A DNA stretch of 64,000 bases. Source: Cellulomonas sp. WB94 (GTDB lineage: Bacteria > Actinomycetota > Actinomycetes > Actinomycetales > Cellulomonadaceae). The position numbers were made by a program, and so were the translations under genes. This document shows, piece by piece, positions 27,429-35,939 of the stretch; positions within the stretch are counted from its first letter, which is position 1, and each line of letters begins with the position of its first letter. The DNA is taken from the NCBI RefSeq assembly GCF_003115775.1, contig NZ_QEES01000007.1:62001-126000 (forward strand). Reading direction: 5' to 3'. The notes beneath the pieces are model-generated. The model was not told the DNA's origin, did not search any database, and saw only the letters and a list, made by a program, of their open reading frames with translations.

Positions 27429-28709
27429 TCAGTCCGGCACCGCCGACCCGGGCGTGAGGCCCGCCGCGACCGCAGCCGCGACCGCCCGGTCAAGGACGTT
27501 CCGGACCGCGCTCCCCGACTCCCGGGCGGCGAGGGCAGCATCCTCGAACTCGGGCGTCGCGGTGACGATGGCGCCCCGGGCGTGCGCGAGCTTGATCCGT
27601 ACCGCCGCACCCTCCACGTCGACCGTGCGCCAGGTGCGCTCGAGGACGGACCTGCGCACCACGCTCTGACGCACACCGAGGGTCGGGACCAGGCCGAACA
27701 TCCGCGCGCGGAGCTCGGCGACGCGGTCGGGCGAGGTGAGCACAGCCAGCGTGTGCGCCGGGCGACCCTTCTTCATGAGGATCGGCGTCAGCCACGCGTC
27801 CGACGCGCCGTCGTCGATCAGCGCGGCGATCACACCCGGCCAGACGCGGGGGTCGAGGTCGTCGACGTTGGCCTCGAGGACGACGGCTTCCTCGAGCTCG
27901 GGATCCTCGAGCTCCCCGGCTGCCACGACCGGTGACCCGACGACGACGCGGACGACGTTCGGCCTGCCGTCGACGTCGCGCGTGCCTGCACCGACCCCCA
28001 CCGCTGCGACGACGATCGCCGGCAGCTCTTCGCACACGGCCGACAGTGAGGTCACGAGGGCCATCCCGGTCGGGGTGGCGAGCTCGCCCTCACCGCCAGC
28101 AACGACACGCCAGCCCGCGGACAGCTCGAGCACCGCGGGCACCGGGACGGGGATGTCACCGTGCGCCGTCTTGATGCTGCCGGAGCCGAGCGCCACCGGC
28201 CCGGCACTGAGCCGCGCTATCCCCAGCTCCCCGAGCGCCGCGCACACGCCCACGACGTCGGCGATGGAGTCCCACGCTCCGACCTCGTGGAAGTGCACCT
28301 CCTCCGGGTCGATCCCATGGGCGCGCGCCTCAGCCTCGGCCAGCCGGCCGAAGACTGCCAGGGCCCGATCGCGGGTGGCATCATCGAGTCCGCTCGCCGC
28401 CCTGAGCATGTCGCGGATGTCGGCCCAGAGGCGGTGCGGCAGGTCCGCGGCGAGCAGCTCGACGTCGACCTTCGTCGCCCTCATCCCGGCACGGCGGACC
28501 TGACGGGACGTGAGCCGCACCGTGCCGGGGATCACCGCGTCGACTGCGCGCTGCAGCTCCCCGAGCGGTGCCCCGGCATCCACCAGGGCACCCAGCAGCA
28601 TGTCGCCGGCGATGCCGTTCCGGGCATCGATCCATGCGACGCGCGCCGCGGGTCCGGCCGGCTGAGTGACGAAGGGCTCCACGCGGGGCGTCGGTTCGAG
28701 TTTGCTCAC
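27429..28709 (-). CDS. larC: LarC, nickel insertase for the pincer cofactor
   Basis: LarC inserts nickel into pyridinium-3,5-bisthiocarboxylic acid mononucleotide with CTP, completing the cofactor used by LarA. The 426-residue protein has 'WIDARNGIAGDMLLGALVDA', 'EEVHFHEVGAWDSIADVVG' with metal-binding His residues, 'VVLEANVDDLDPRVWPGV' and 'TPILMKKGRPAHTLAVL'. In Lactobacillus plantarum the gene is split and needs a programmed frameshift; here it is one continuous frame. The GTG at 28709 lacks a clear ribosome site, so the start is uncertain by a few residues. It converges on larE-larB, and no LacI-type palindrome is seen just upstream, so its control may differ. Confidence 0.94.
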   Translation of the reverse strand: MSKLEPTPRVEPFVTQPAGPAARVAWIDARNGIAGDMLLGALVDAGAPLGELQRAVDAVIPGTVRLTSRQVRRAGMRATKVDVELLAADLPHRLWADIRDMLRAASGLDDATRDRALAVFGRLAEAEARAHGIDPEEVHFHEVGAWDSIADVVGVCAALGELGIARLSAGPVALGSGSIKTAHGDIPVPVPAVLELSAGWRVVAGGEGELATPTGMALVTSLSAVCEELPAIVVAAVGVGAGTRDVDGRPNVVRVVVGSPVVAAGELEDPELEEAVVLEANVDDLDPRVWPGVIAALIDDGASDAWLTPILMKKGRPAHTLAVLTSPDRVAELRARMFGLVPTLGVRQSVVRRSVLERTWRTVDVEGAAVRIKLAHARGAIVTATPEFEDAALAARESGSAVRNVLDRAVAAAVAAGLTPGSAVPD

Positions 28710-28858
28710 ACGGCACGCTAGCGCGGGAGCGAGCCGGAACGGTCAGCGACCGTGCGCTCCGGGTCGGTCGTGTGCCTGCAGGAGCACCCGCGCGAGCGCC
28801 ACGAGGGGCGCCGTCTCCCGGACGACGCCCCTCGCGACTACAGCTCCACGTGCGTGCG

Positions 28859-30781
28859 TCAGAGCGTCAGCGCCGCCATGAACCCCGCGTTGATCGCCTC
28901 GCCGACCTTCGCAGGCGTCACGCAGTCGCCCACGCTGACGACGCCGTCGCGCCCGGCCAGCGCCTCGGTCAGCGACGTCGCGGGCCGCACGCCGAAGGCG
29001 AGCACCACGGTGTCGGCGTCCACGTGGACCTCACCGTCGGGGCCGTGGGCCGTGAGTCCCTTGTCGTCGATCGCGGTGACGGCGTGGCCGGTGAGCACAC
29101 GCACGTTGTTCTCGGCGAGCTCACGAAGGAGCGTGATCCGGTTGATGATGATCATGTCCCGGGCGATCTCGTCGGCCATCTCCACCACGGTGACCTCGCG
29201 GCCATCCTGCGCGAGCTCGAGCGCGAGGTCGGCACCCGACAGGCCGCCGCCCGCGACGGCGACGCGTGAGCCGAGCGTGGCTCCCAGGTGCGCGTCCACG
29301 ACCTCGACGACGTTCGGGCCGTCGACGCCGGGGATCGAGGCCGGCACGATCGGCGTGGACCCGACGGCGACGATCACGGCGTCCGCGCTGTCGAGCTCGG
29401 GTGAGGCGGCGGTCAGCTCACGACCCAGGTGGACGGTCACGGGCAGGTCCGCGATCTGGCGCTCCCACCACGCGATCATGCCGCGCAGCTCCTTCTTGAA
29501 CTCGGGGGTCGCGGCCGGCCACAGGACGCCACCCAGCTGCTCCGAGCGCTCGTACACCTCGACGGAGTGCCCCCGCAGACCGGCGACACGTGCCGCCTCG
29601 AGCCCCGCGGGGCCGCCACCGACGACGACGACGCGCTTGGGCTCGTCCGCCGGCGTCACCTGACGCTCGAGCTCCATGCCGACCTGCGCGTTGACGGCGC
29701 AGCCGAGCGGCAGGGCGAAGAAGGCGTTGCCGACGCACATGGCGTGGCAGCGGATGCAGGGGCGGATGTCCTCGCGGCGGCCCGCGGCGAGCTTGCCGGC
29801 CCACTCGGGGTCCGCGATGAGCCCACGGCCGATCCCGACGAAGTCCGCGTCGCCCGCGACGAGCACGGCCTCGGCGTTCTCGGGCGTGAGGTTGCCGACC
29901 GCCATCACGGGGATGGTGAGGACCTCCTTGAGCGCCTTCGCGGCACTGACCATGCACGCGTCCCCGAGGTAGTACGGCGGGAAGACGTAGTCCATGGCCT
30001 CGTAGGAGCCGTCGTCGGCCATCATCAGGTCGAGCCCGGCGCTCTCGAGGACGAGGGCGATCTCGCGCGAGTCCTCGGCGGTGCGCCCACCGGGGAAGCG
30101 GTGGTCCACCGACAGGTGGAAGCTCACGGGCAGGCCCGGAGCGGCGGCCTTGACCGCCTGGATGACCTCGACGGCGAAGCGGCAGCGGTTCTCGACCGAA
30201 CCGCCGTACACGTCGGTCCGGCGGTTCCAGACCGGGCTCATGAACTGGTCGATGAGGTAGCCGGTGTGGCCGTGGATGTCGAGGGCGTCGATGCCGGCGG
30301 CGGCGGCGCGCGCGGCGGCCTCGCCGAACCGCTGGACGATGAGCTTGATCTCGTCGGTCTCGAGCGGGCGGCACAGCACGTCGGGCTGCGAGAAGTGCGG
30401 GTTGTCGGACGCGCTGATGGGCAGGCGCTCGGGGTCGACCAGGTTGATGTTGCGGCCGAGGCCGGCGGTGAGCTGGAGCGAGACGAGGCCGCCGACGGCG
30501 TGGATCGACTCGGCGAGCGTGGTCAGGCCAGGGATGCAGTCGTCGGTGTCGACGCGACACAGGCCTGCGTTGATCTGCTCGAAGTCCTGCGAGACGGCGC
30601 TGATGCCGGTCACGACCAGGCCCGTGCCGCCGCGCGCCCGCTCGGTGTAGTACGCGATCTCGCGCTCGGTGAAGAGACCCTCGTGGGTGCCCAGCTCGGT
30701 ACCCATCGGCGCCATGATCACGCGGTTGGGCAGCTCGAGCGACCCGATGCGGCCGGGCTGCAGGACGCGCTCGTAGGACAT
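28859..30781 (-). CDS. NADH:flavin oxidoreductase, 2,4-dienoyl-CoA reductase/OYE type
   Basis: The 640-residue protein has the multidomain layout of bacterial 2,4-dienoyl-CoA reductases and trimethylamine dehydrogenase relatives. An N-terminal FMN-binding barrel ('VLQPGRIGSLELPNRVIMAP', 'DIHGHTGYLIDQFMSPVWN') is followed by an iron-sulfur segment ('RPCIRCHAMCVGN' then 'LGCAVN'). Two nucleotide folds come next ('VVVVGGGPAGLEAARVAG', 'RVAVAGGGLSGADLALELA'). The 'NRRTDVYGGSVENRCRF' stretch is a family hallmark. It would reduce an activated double bond with NAD(P)H through FMN, 4Fe-4S and FAD. The substrate cannot be read from the sequence. It is monocistronic, divergent from the UbiB-like gene, with a palindrome 48 bases upstream. 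Confidence 0.88.
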   Translation of the reverse strand: MSYERVLQPGRIGSLELPNRVIMAPMGTELGTHEGLFTEREIAYYTERARGGTGLVVTGISAVSQDFEQINAGLCRVDTDDCIPGLTTLAESIHAVGGLVSLQLTAGLGRNINLVDPERLPISASDNPHFSQPDVLCRPLETDEIKLIVQRFGEAAARAAAAGIDALDIHGHTGYLIDQFMSPVWNRRTDVYGGSVENRCRFAVEVIQAVKAAAPGLPVSFHLSVDHRFPGGRTAEDSREIALVLESAGLDLMMADDGSYEAMDYVFPPYYLGDACMVSAAKALKEVLTIPVMAVGNLTPENAEAVLVAGDADFVGIGRGLIADPEWAGKLAAGRREDIRPCIRCHAMCVGNAFFALPLGCAVNAQVGMELERQVTPADEPKRVVVVGGGPAGLEAARVAGLRGHSVEVYERSEQLGGVLWPAATPEFKKELRGMIAWWERQIADLPVTVHLGRELTAASPELDSADAVIVAVGSTPIVPASIPGVDGPNVVEVVDAHLGATLGSRVAVAGGGLSGADLALELAQDGREVTVVEMADEIARDMIIINRITLLRELAENNVRVLTGHAVTAIDDKGLTAHGPDGEVHVDADTVVLAFGVRPATSLTEALAGRDGVVSVGDCVTPAKVGEAINAGFMAALTL

Positions 30782-31096
30782 GGTCGACCCCTTTGCCTCC
30801 CGGCGGCGAGGACAGGGGCGCCGGATCCCTCATACGTATGAGCACCATCGTCTCCCGCTGCCGACCGGGCTACCCAGGGCGATGGTCCCAGTGCCGTGCT
30901 GCACGTCCGTCCGCGATCCCGTGCTGCCGCGTCACCAGGCTGCAACGGCAGATCGGGTGTCCCGGCGCGGTGACGTCGGCCGCTCCGGCGCCCATCTCCG
31001 GCCAGCGTGGCCGGACGGGTGGACCAGCAGTAGCGTGACGGAGACGGGCCCGATGCCGCGACGGCCGGGGTTCCGCGGGCACCAGCGGAGGCTTCG
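30782..31096. promoter_or_regulatory. Divergent intergenic region with a perfect 14-bp palindrome
   Basis: The stretch holds no gene. CTCATACGTATGAG at 30829-30842 is a perfect palindrome 48 bases before the flavin oxidoreductase start; its form suits a TetR- or GntR-type operator, but no such regulator is adjacent. The rest has no other repeat I can see. A GGAGGC just before 31097 is the ribosome site of the next gene. Confidence 0.6.
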
Positions 31097-32770
31097 ATGG
31101 CATCGACCCACCTGCGCGGCCGGTACGTCCACATCCTGACGTTCTTCGCCGGTGTCATCGCCCGCTTCATCTGGTGGGACATCGTCCTGCGACGCCTGGG
31201 GTTCCGCGGGTGGGTGCGGCGCAACCGCACCGAGCGGCTCCGGCGCGAGGCGACGCGGTTCCGGGAGCTCGCCATCGGCATGGGCGGCGTCATGATCAAG
31301 GTCGGGCAGTTCCTGTCCTCACGGCTCGACGTGCTGCCGCGCGAGGTGACCGACGAGCTCGCCAACCTGCAGGACGAGGTGCCGGCGGAGGACTTCCAGG
31401 CGATCCGCGAGCTGGCCGAGGTCGAGCTGGGCGCGCCGTTGGCCGAGCTCTTCGATCGGGTCGAGCCCGTCCCGCTGGCCGCTGCGTCCCTGGGTCAGGT
31501 GCACCGTGCCCGGCTCGGGAGCGACCACGACGTCGGCTACCGCGACGTCGTGATCAAGGTTCAGCGCCCCGGGATCGCCGCGATCGTCGAGACGGACCTG
31601 TCCGCGCTGAGCAGGGTGGGTTCGTGGCTCATGCGCTACCGACCGATCCGCGCGCACGCCGACGTCCCCGCGCTGCTGCGTGAGTTCTCGGCAACGCTGC
31701 ACGAGGAGATCGACTACGAGCACGAGGCGACCAACGCCGAGACGTTCTACCGCAACTTCGCCGACGACCCGACCGTTCAGGTGCCGCGGGTCGTGCGGTC
31801 GCTGAGCACCCGGCGGGTGCTCACCCTCGAGGACGTGTCCGCGATCAAGATCACGGACTATGCCGCGATCACCGACGCGGGGATCGACCGTGCCGCCGTC
31901 GCCGAGCGGCTCGTCGCCGTGTACCTGAAGCAGATCTTCGAGGACGGGTTCGTGCACGCCGACCCCCACCCCGGCAACCTGTTCGTCACTCCCCTGCCCG
32001 GCCCGGCCGGCGAGCCGGTGACCTGGCGGCTGACCTTCGTCGACTTCGGCATGATGGCGCGCGTCCCCGACACCGTCCGCGACAGCCTGCGGGAGCTGCT
32101 CATCGCGGTCGGCACACGGGATGCAGGCCGCGTCGTCAAGGCGTACCAGATGCTCGACATGCTGCTGCCCGGCGCCGACCTCGCGGCGATCGAACGGGCC
32201 GAGGCGCACGTGTTCGACAGGTACTGGGGCCTGTCGATGAGCGAGCTGCGGAACATCGACGTGCAGGAGGTCCGGGAGTTCGCCCAGCAGTACCGTGACC
32301 TGCTGCTCGACATGCCGTTCCAGGTCCCGCAGAACCTCATCTACGTCGTGCGCACGGTGGCGATCCTGTCGGGCATGTGCACGGGCCTCGACCCGGACGT
32401 GAACCTCTGGCAGCAGATCGGTCCGTACGCCCGACGCGCCGTCCAGGACGAGGCATCCTCAGGCGTCGGCCACTGGCTCGACGAGATCGGTGACGCGGTG
32501 CTGGCCCTGCTCGCCCTCCCGGCTCAGACGAGCCGGGCCCTCGCCCGAGCGGAGAGCAGCGGGTTGCTGGTCCGGGACGAGCACGTCGGCCACGAGCTGC
32601 GCTCCGTGAGCCGGGCGATCGACCGGCTCGGCGACACCGTCGTCGTGGCGGGCCTGCTGGTCGCGGGCTCCGTGCTCGTCAGCGCGGGGCGCATCGGCGT
32701 CGGAGCGGCGCTGCTCGTCGTGGCGGGTCTGGCGCTGGTTCGGGTCCTGATCGCCGGCGCGCGGCGGTAG
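31097..32770 (+). CDS. ABC1/AarF/UbiB-family atypical kinase
   Basis: The 557-residue protein carries the UbiB family marks: 'IKVGQFLSSRLDVLP' (KxGQ), 'AAASLGQVHRARL' (alanine-rich nucleotide loop), 'VVIKVQRPG' (ATP lysine), 'EIDYEHEATNAETFY', 'FVHADPHPGNLFV' and 'TFVDFGMM' (DFG-like metal site). Two hydrophobic segments at the C terminus (about 515-553) should anchor it in the membrane. Family members support ubiquinone or menaquinone synthesis and lipid metabolism as ATPases. ATG 31097 follows GCGGAGGC. It stands alone between divergent and convergent neighbours. Confidence 0.92.
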   Translation: MASTHLRGRYVHILTFFAGVIARFIWWDIVLRRLGFRGWVRRNRTERLRREATRFRELAIGMGGVMIKVGQFLSSRLDVLPREVTDELANLQDEVPAEDFQAIRELAEVELGAPLAELFDRVEPVPLAAASLGQVHRARLGSDHDVGYRDVVIKVQRPGIAAIVETDLSALSRVGSWLMRYRPIRAHADVPALLREFSATLHEEIDYEHEATNAETFYRNFADDPTVQVPRVVRSLSTRRVLTLEDVSAIKITDYAAITDAGIDRAAVAERLVAVYLKQIFEDGFVHADPHPGNLFVTPLPGPAGEPVTWRLTFVDFGMMARVPDTVRDSLRELLIAVGTRDAGRVVKAYQMLDMLLPGADLAAIERAEAHVFDRYWGLSMSELRNIDVQEVREFAQQYRDLLLDMPFQVPQNLIYVVRTVAILSGMCTGLDPDVNLWQQIGPYARRAVQDEASSGVGHWLDEIGDAVLALLALPAQTSRALARAESSGLLVRDEHVGHELRSVSRAIDRLGDTVVVAGLLVAGSVLVSAGRIGVGAALLVVAGLALVRVLIAGARR

Positions 32771-32803
32771 CCCGACCCGCGACGGCCGAGGTCGAGCCGC
32801 TCG

Positions 32804-33031
32804 CTACGGCCGGGCCTTCCGCTCGTCCATGCGGCCGATGGCCGCATCGATCACACCGCGCCACGCCAGGAGCATCTCCCGTCGAGCAGTATCACGGTGC
32901 TCGAAGAACTCCGCCGGGAGGAACGTCTCGAAGCCCTTGCGCATCTCGGCGCGGGCCGCACCCATGTGCTCGCGCACCTCGGGCGGGACCTGGGAACGGA
33001 AGCCCTCGTGGCGGTCTCTGAAGTCGGTCAT
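32804..33031 (-). CDS. Small charged helical protein, unknown
   Basis: The 75-residue product starts 'MTDFRDRHEGFRSQVPPEVR' and ends 'IGRMDERKARP'. It looks wholly helical and highly charged ('MGAARAEMRKGFETFLP', 'EHRDTARREMLLAWRG'), with no membrane segment. GAGGAG lies six bases before its ATG, which supports translation. It is convergent with the UbiB-like gene (33-base gap) and divergent from the PLP decarboxylase-like gene. I do not recognise the family. Confidence 0.7.
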   Translation of the reverse strand: MTDFRDRHEGFRSQVPPEVREHMGAARAEMRKGFETFLPAEFFEHRDTARREMLLAWRGVIDAAIGRMDERKARP

Positions 33032-33146
33032 GGTCGTCTCCTCACCGCACTCTTCATTATGGAAGGCCCCCGCAACGAGGCGCCACCCAGCAACCCCGCT
33101 CGCGCACCATTGCCGTGGCATCGGTGCGGATGGGAACCTGTCGAGG

Positions 33147-34538
33147 GTGACAGCCCGCTGGGAAGTGTTCGCTCCGGCCCTCGACCGTGCCCTCGTGCAC
33201 GCTCGGCACTGGCTCACGTCCGTCCCGGACCGCCCCATCCCCGCGCAGACCACGGCAGATGCGGTCCTCGCGAGCATCGGCGGGCCACTGCCCGACGACG
33301 GGCGCGCCCCTGAGCTGGTGATCGACGAGCTCGCCGCAGCTGTGGAGCCCGGGCTGATGGCCATCGGCTCCGGACGGTTCTTCGGCTGGGTCATGGGAGG
33401 CAGCCAGCCCGCGCCGCTCGCCGCAGACTGGCTGACGAGCACGTGGGACCAGAACAGCGCCATGCGCGCGGCCACCCCCGGGACGGCCGCCGTCGAGGAG
33501 GCGGCCGCGACGTGGCTCCTGGACCTGCTGGGGCTGCCCGGCTCGGCCGACGTCGGGTTTGCGACCGGCGCCACCACGGCCAACTTCATCGGCCTGGGCG
33601 CCGCGCGGCACCAGGTCCTGGCGGATGCGGGGTGGGACGTCGAGACGGCGGGACTCACGGGCGCCCCCCGAGTTCGTGTCCTCGCCGGTGCGGAGCGGCA
33701 CGGGAGCGTCGACCTTGCCCTGCGGTACCTGGGCCTCGGCACGCCGACCGCGGTGGCCGCCGACGACCAGGGGCGGATCCGTGTCGCCGACCTGGCCCGT
33801 GAGCTCGCGGCCGGCGACGGACCGACGATCGTCTGCCTGCAGGCCGGAAACCTGCACTCGGGCGCGTTCGACCCGTTCGGCGAGGCGATCGCCGTCGCGC
33901 ACGCCCACGGCGCATGGGTCCACGTCGACGGCGCCTTCGGGCTGTGGGCCGCCGCCTCACCACGTCTGCGCGTGCTCGTGGACGGCTACGCGGCGGCCGA
34001 CTCGTGGGCCACCGACGCCCACAAGACCCTCAACGTGCCGTACGACTGCGGCGTCGCGATCATCGCCCGGCCCGACGCCGTGCGCGCGGCGTTCTCGCTC
34101 CAGACCGCGTACTTCGCGGGCTTCCAAGGTGCCGGTGAGCCGATGGACAAGGTGCCCGAGATGTCGCGGCGGGCCCGCGGCGTACCGGTGTGGGCGGCGC
34201 TGCGCGCGCTGGGACGACGTGGCGTCGCCGAGCTCGTCGAGGGTCTCGTCGACCGGGCCCACCAGCTCGCCGAGGGGATCGCACGGATCGACGGCGCCGA
34301 GATCGTCAACGACGTGGAGTTCACGCAGGTGTGCGTGACCTTCGGTTCGGACGAGCGCACGCGCGAGGTCACCGAGCGCCTGCTCGCCGACGGGGCCACC
34401 TGGATGTCCGGGTCACGGTGGCGGGACCGTGCGGTGCTGCGCATCTCGGTGAGCAACTGGTCGACCGACGACGAGGACGTCGCACTCTCGCTCGAGGCGG
34501 TCCGTCGGACGGCCGCCGGGCCCGGCCCCGCCGCCTGA
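33147..34538 (+). CDS. PLP-dependent group II decarboxylase-like protein
   Basis: The 463-residue protein has the fold-type I layout of aromatic-L-amino-acid/glutamate decarboxylase relatives. It shows 'FGWVMGGSQPAPLAADWL', 'DQNSAMRAATPGTAAVEE', 'GFATGATTANFIGLGAARH', 'WVHVDGAFGLWAAAS' with the PLP-pairing Asp, and 'WATDAHKTLNVPYDCG' with the PLP lysine. Substrate residues do not point to one amino acid, and many actinobacterial members are annotated only as decarboxylases or aminotransferases class V. The GTG at 33147 follows GTCGAGG and gives a compact start. It precedes dinB by 71 bases. Confidence 0.85.
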   Translation: MTARWEVFAPALDRALVHARHWLTSVPDRPIPAQTTADAVLASIGGPLPDDGRAPELVIDELAAAVEPGLMAIGSGRFFGWVMGGSQPAPLAADWLTSTWDQNSAMRAATPGTAAVEEAAATWLLDLLGLPGSADVGFATGATTANFIGLGAARHQVLADAGWDVETAGLTGAPRVRVLAGAERHGSVDLALRYLGLGTPTAVAADDQGRIRVADLARELAAGDGPTIVCLQAGNLHSGAFDPFGEAIAVAHAHGAWVHVDGAFGLWAAASPRLRVLVDGYAAADSWATDAHKTLNVPYDCGVAIIARPDAVRAAFSLQTAYFAGFQGAGEPMDKVPEMSRRARGVPVWAALRALGRRGVAELVEGLVDRAHQLAEGIARIDGAEIVNDVEFTQVCVTFGSDERTREVTERLLADGATWMSGSRWRDRAVLRISVSNWSTDDEDVALSLEAVRRTAAGPGPAA

Positions 34539-34580
34539 CCGGCACGGAGCCATGCGGTCGGGCTCGTAGGTCGTCGTTAT

Positions 34581-34596
34581 TCGAACACCTGTTCGA
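34581..34596. promoter_or_regulatory. LexA (SOS) box before dinB
   Basis: TCGAACACCTGTTCGA has perfect half sites TCGAAC/GTTCGA with four bases between, the known actinobacterial and Gram-positive LexA consensus. It ends 13 bases before the dinB ATG. Confidence 0.92.
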
Positions 34597-34609
34597 CTAC
34601 AGTGGTGGG

Positions 34610-35869
34610 ATGCCCAGCGGTGGCGCGACGATCCTGCACGCCGACCTCGACGCCTTCTACGCGTCGGTCGAGCAGCTCCTCGATCCCGCGCTGCGCGGGC
34701 GCCCGATCGCTGTCGGCGGCGGCCCTCGCGGCGGTGTCGTGCTCGCCGCGTCCTACGAGGCCAAGCGCTTCGGGGTGCAGGGTGGCATGCCCGGATGGCG
34801 CGCCGCGCGGCTCTGCCCCGAGCTGCGGTTCGTCCGCGGTCACTTCTCCGAGTACCAGCGCCTCGGGGACGCGGTCATGGCGGTCCTGGCGGACTTCACG
34901 CCCCTCGTGGAGCGGATCTCGATCGACGAGGCGTTCCTCGACGTGTCGGGCTCGACGCATCTGTTCGGCCCCCCCGAGGCGATCGGCGCGACGATCCGCC
35001 GCCGGGTCCGGGTCGACATCGGCCTGCCCATCTCGGTGGGCGCCGCACGGACCAAGCACCTGGCCAAGATCGCGTCCCAGGTGGCGAAGCCCGACGGGCT
35101 CGTCGTGGTGAGGCCCGGATTCGAGCGGGAGTTCCTCGACCCGCTCCCGGTCGGGCTCATCTGGGGCGTCGGGCCCGTGAACCAGAAGCGCCTCGCCGAT
35201 CAGGGCATCCGGACGATCGGCGAGCTCGCCCAGACGCCGTCGTCGGCGGTCGAGCGTCTCCTCGGTTACGCCGTCGGGCGCAAGCTCAACGCCATGGCGC
35301 TGGACGAGGATCCGCGCCGGATCGTGACCGACCACCGCGCGCGGTCGGTGGGCGCGCAGTCCGCACTCCCCCGCCGCAGCCCCGAGCCCGAGGACCTGCG
35401 GGCCGTGCTCGCCCACCTGGCGGACCGGATCACGCGGCGGATGCGCGCGAAGGATCTCGCGGGGCGCACGGTCACTGTTCGCGTGCGGTTTCCCGGGATG
35501 CACGCGGTGACCCGCTCCCACACGCTGCGGGAGCCGGTCGCCGCGACTCTCACGCTCACCGAGATCGCCGAGCGACTGGTGTGGTCGGCGATCAACGACG
35601 CCCCCGCGCCGTGCGAGATCACGCTGCTCGCGGTCTCGGTCTCGAACCTCACCGAGCAGCGCACGATCCAGCTCGAGCTCGACCTCCCGCCGCAGGACCC
35701 GTGGCGGCCGGGTACCGACGCCGGCGCCGCACGGCGGGCCGTCGACGGGTCGATGGACCGGATCAGGAGCCGGTTCGGCGGTGACGCGGTGGGCTACCTG
35801 CCCGTCGTCCTGCGCAACGGCGGCGTGGTGCCCGACGAGTTCAGGGAGCTCGCCGAGCACGAGCTCTGA
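34610..35869 (+). CDS. dinB: DNA polymerase IV (Y family)
   Basis: This translesion polymerase has 419 residues. It shows palm motif I 'ILHADLDAFYASVEQ' and motif III 'ISIDEAFLDVSG' with the catalytic Asp and Glu residues, 'VGAARTKHLAKIASQVAKPDG', helix-hairpin-helix regions ('IWGVGPVNQKRLADQGI') and a C-terminal little finger. It lacks an obvious beta-clamp motif at the very end ('REFRELAEHEL'), although internal 'QLELDLP' (as in 'IQLELDLPPQD') is a good clamp-binding candidate. ATG 34610 lies 13 bases after a perfect LexA box, so it should be DNA-damage induced. There is no operon partner. Confidence 0.95.
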   Translation: MPSGGATILHADLDAFYASVEQLLDPALRGRPIAVGGGPRGGVVLAASYEAKRFGVQGGMPGWRAARLCPELRFVRGHFSEYQRLGDAVMAVLADFTPLVERISIDEAFLDVSGSTHLFGPPEAIGATIRRRVRVDIGLPISVGAARTKHLAKIASQVAKPDGLVVVRPGFEREFLDPLPVGLIWGVGPVNQKRLADQGIRTIGELAQTPSSAVERLLGYAVGRKLNAMALDEDPRRIVTDHRARSVGAQSALPRRSPEPEDLRAVLAHLADRITRRMRAKDLAGRTVTVRVRFPGMHAVTRSHTLREPVAATLTLTEIAERLVWSAINDAPAPCEITLLAVSVSNLTEQRTIQLELDLPPQDPWRPGTDAGAARRAVDGSMDRIRSRFGGDAVGYLPVVLRNGGVVPDEFRELAEHEL

Positions 35870-35939
35870 GGAGGGGGCATCGCGAGGGACGTAGTGGCAG
35901 GGCCTCCCACCCGCGGCGAACTCGGTGTGGGATGAAGGC

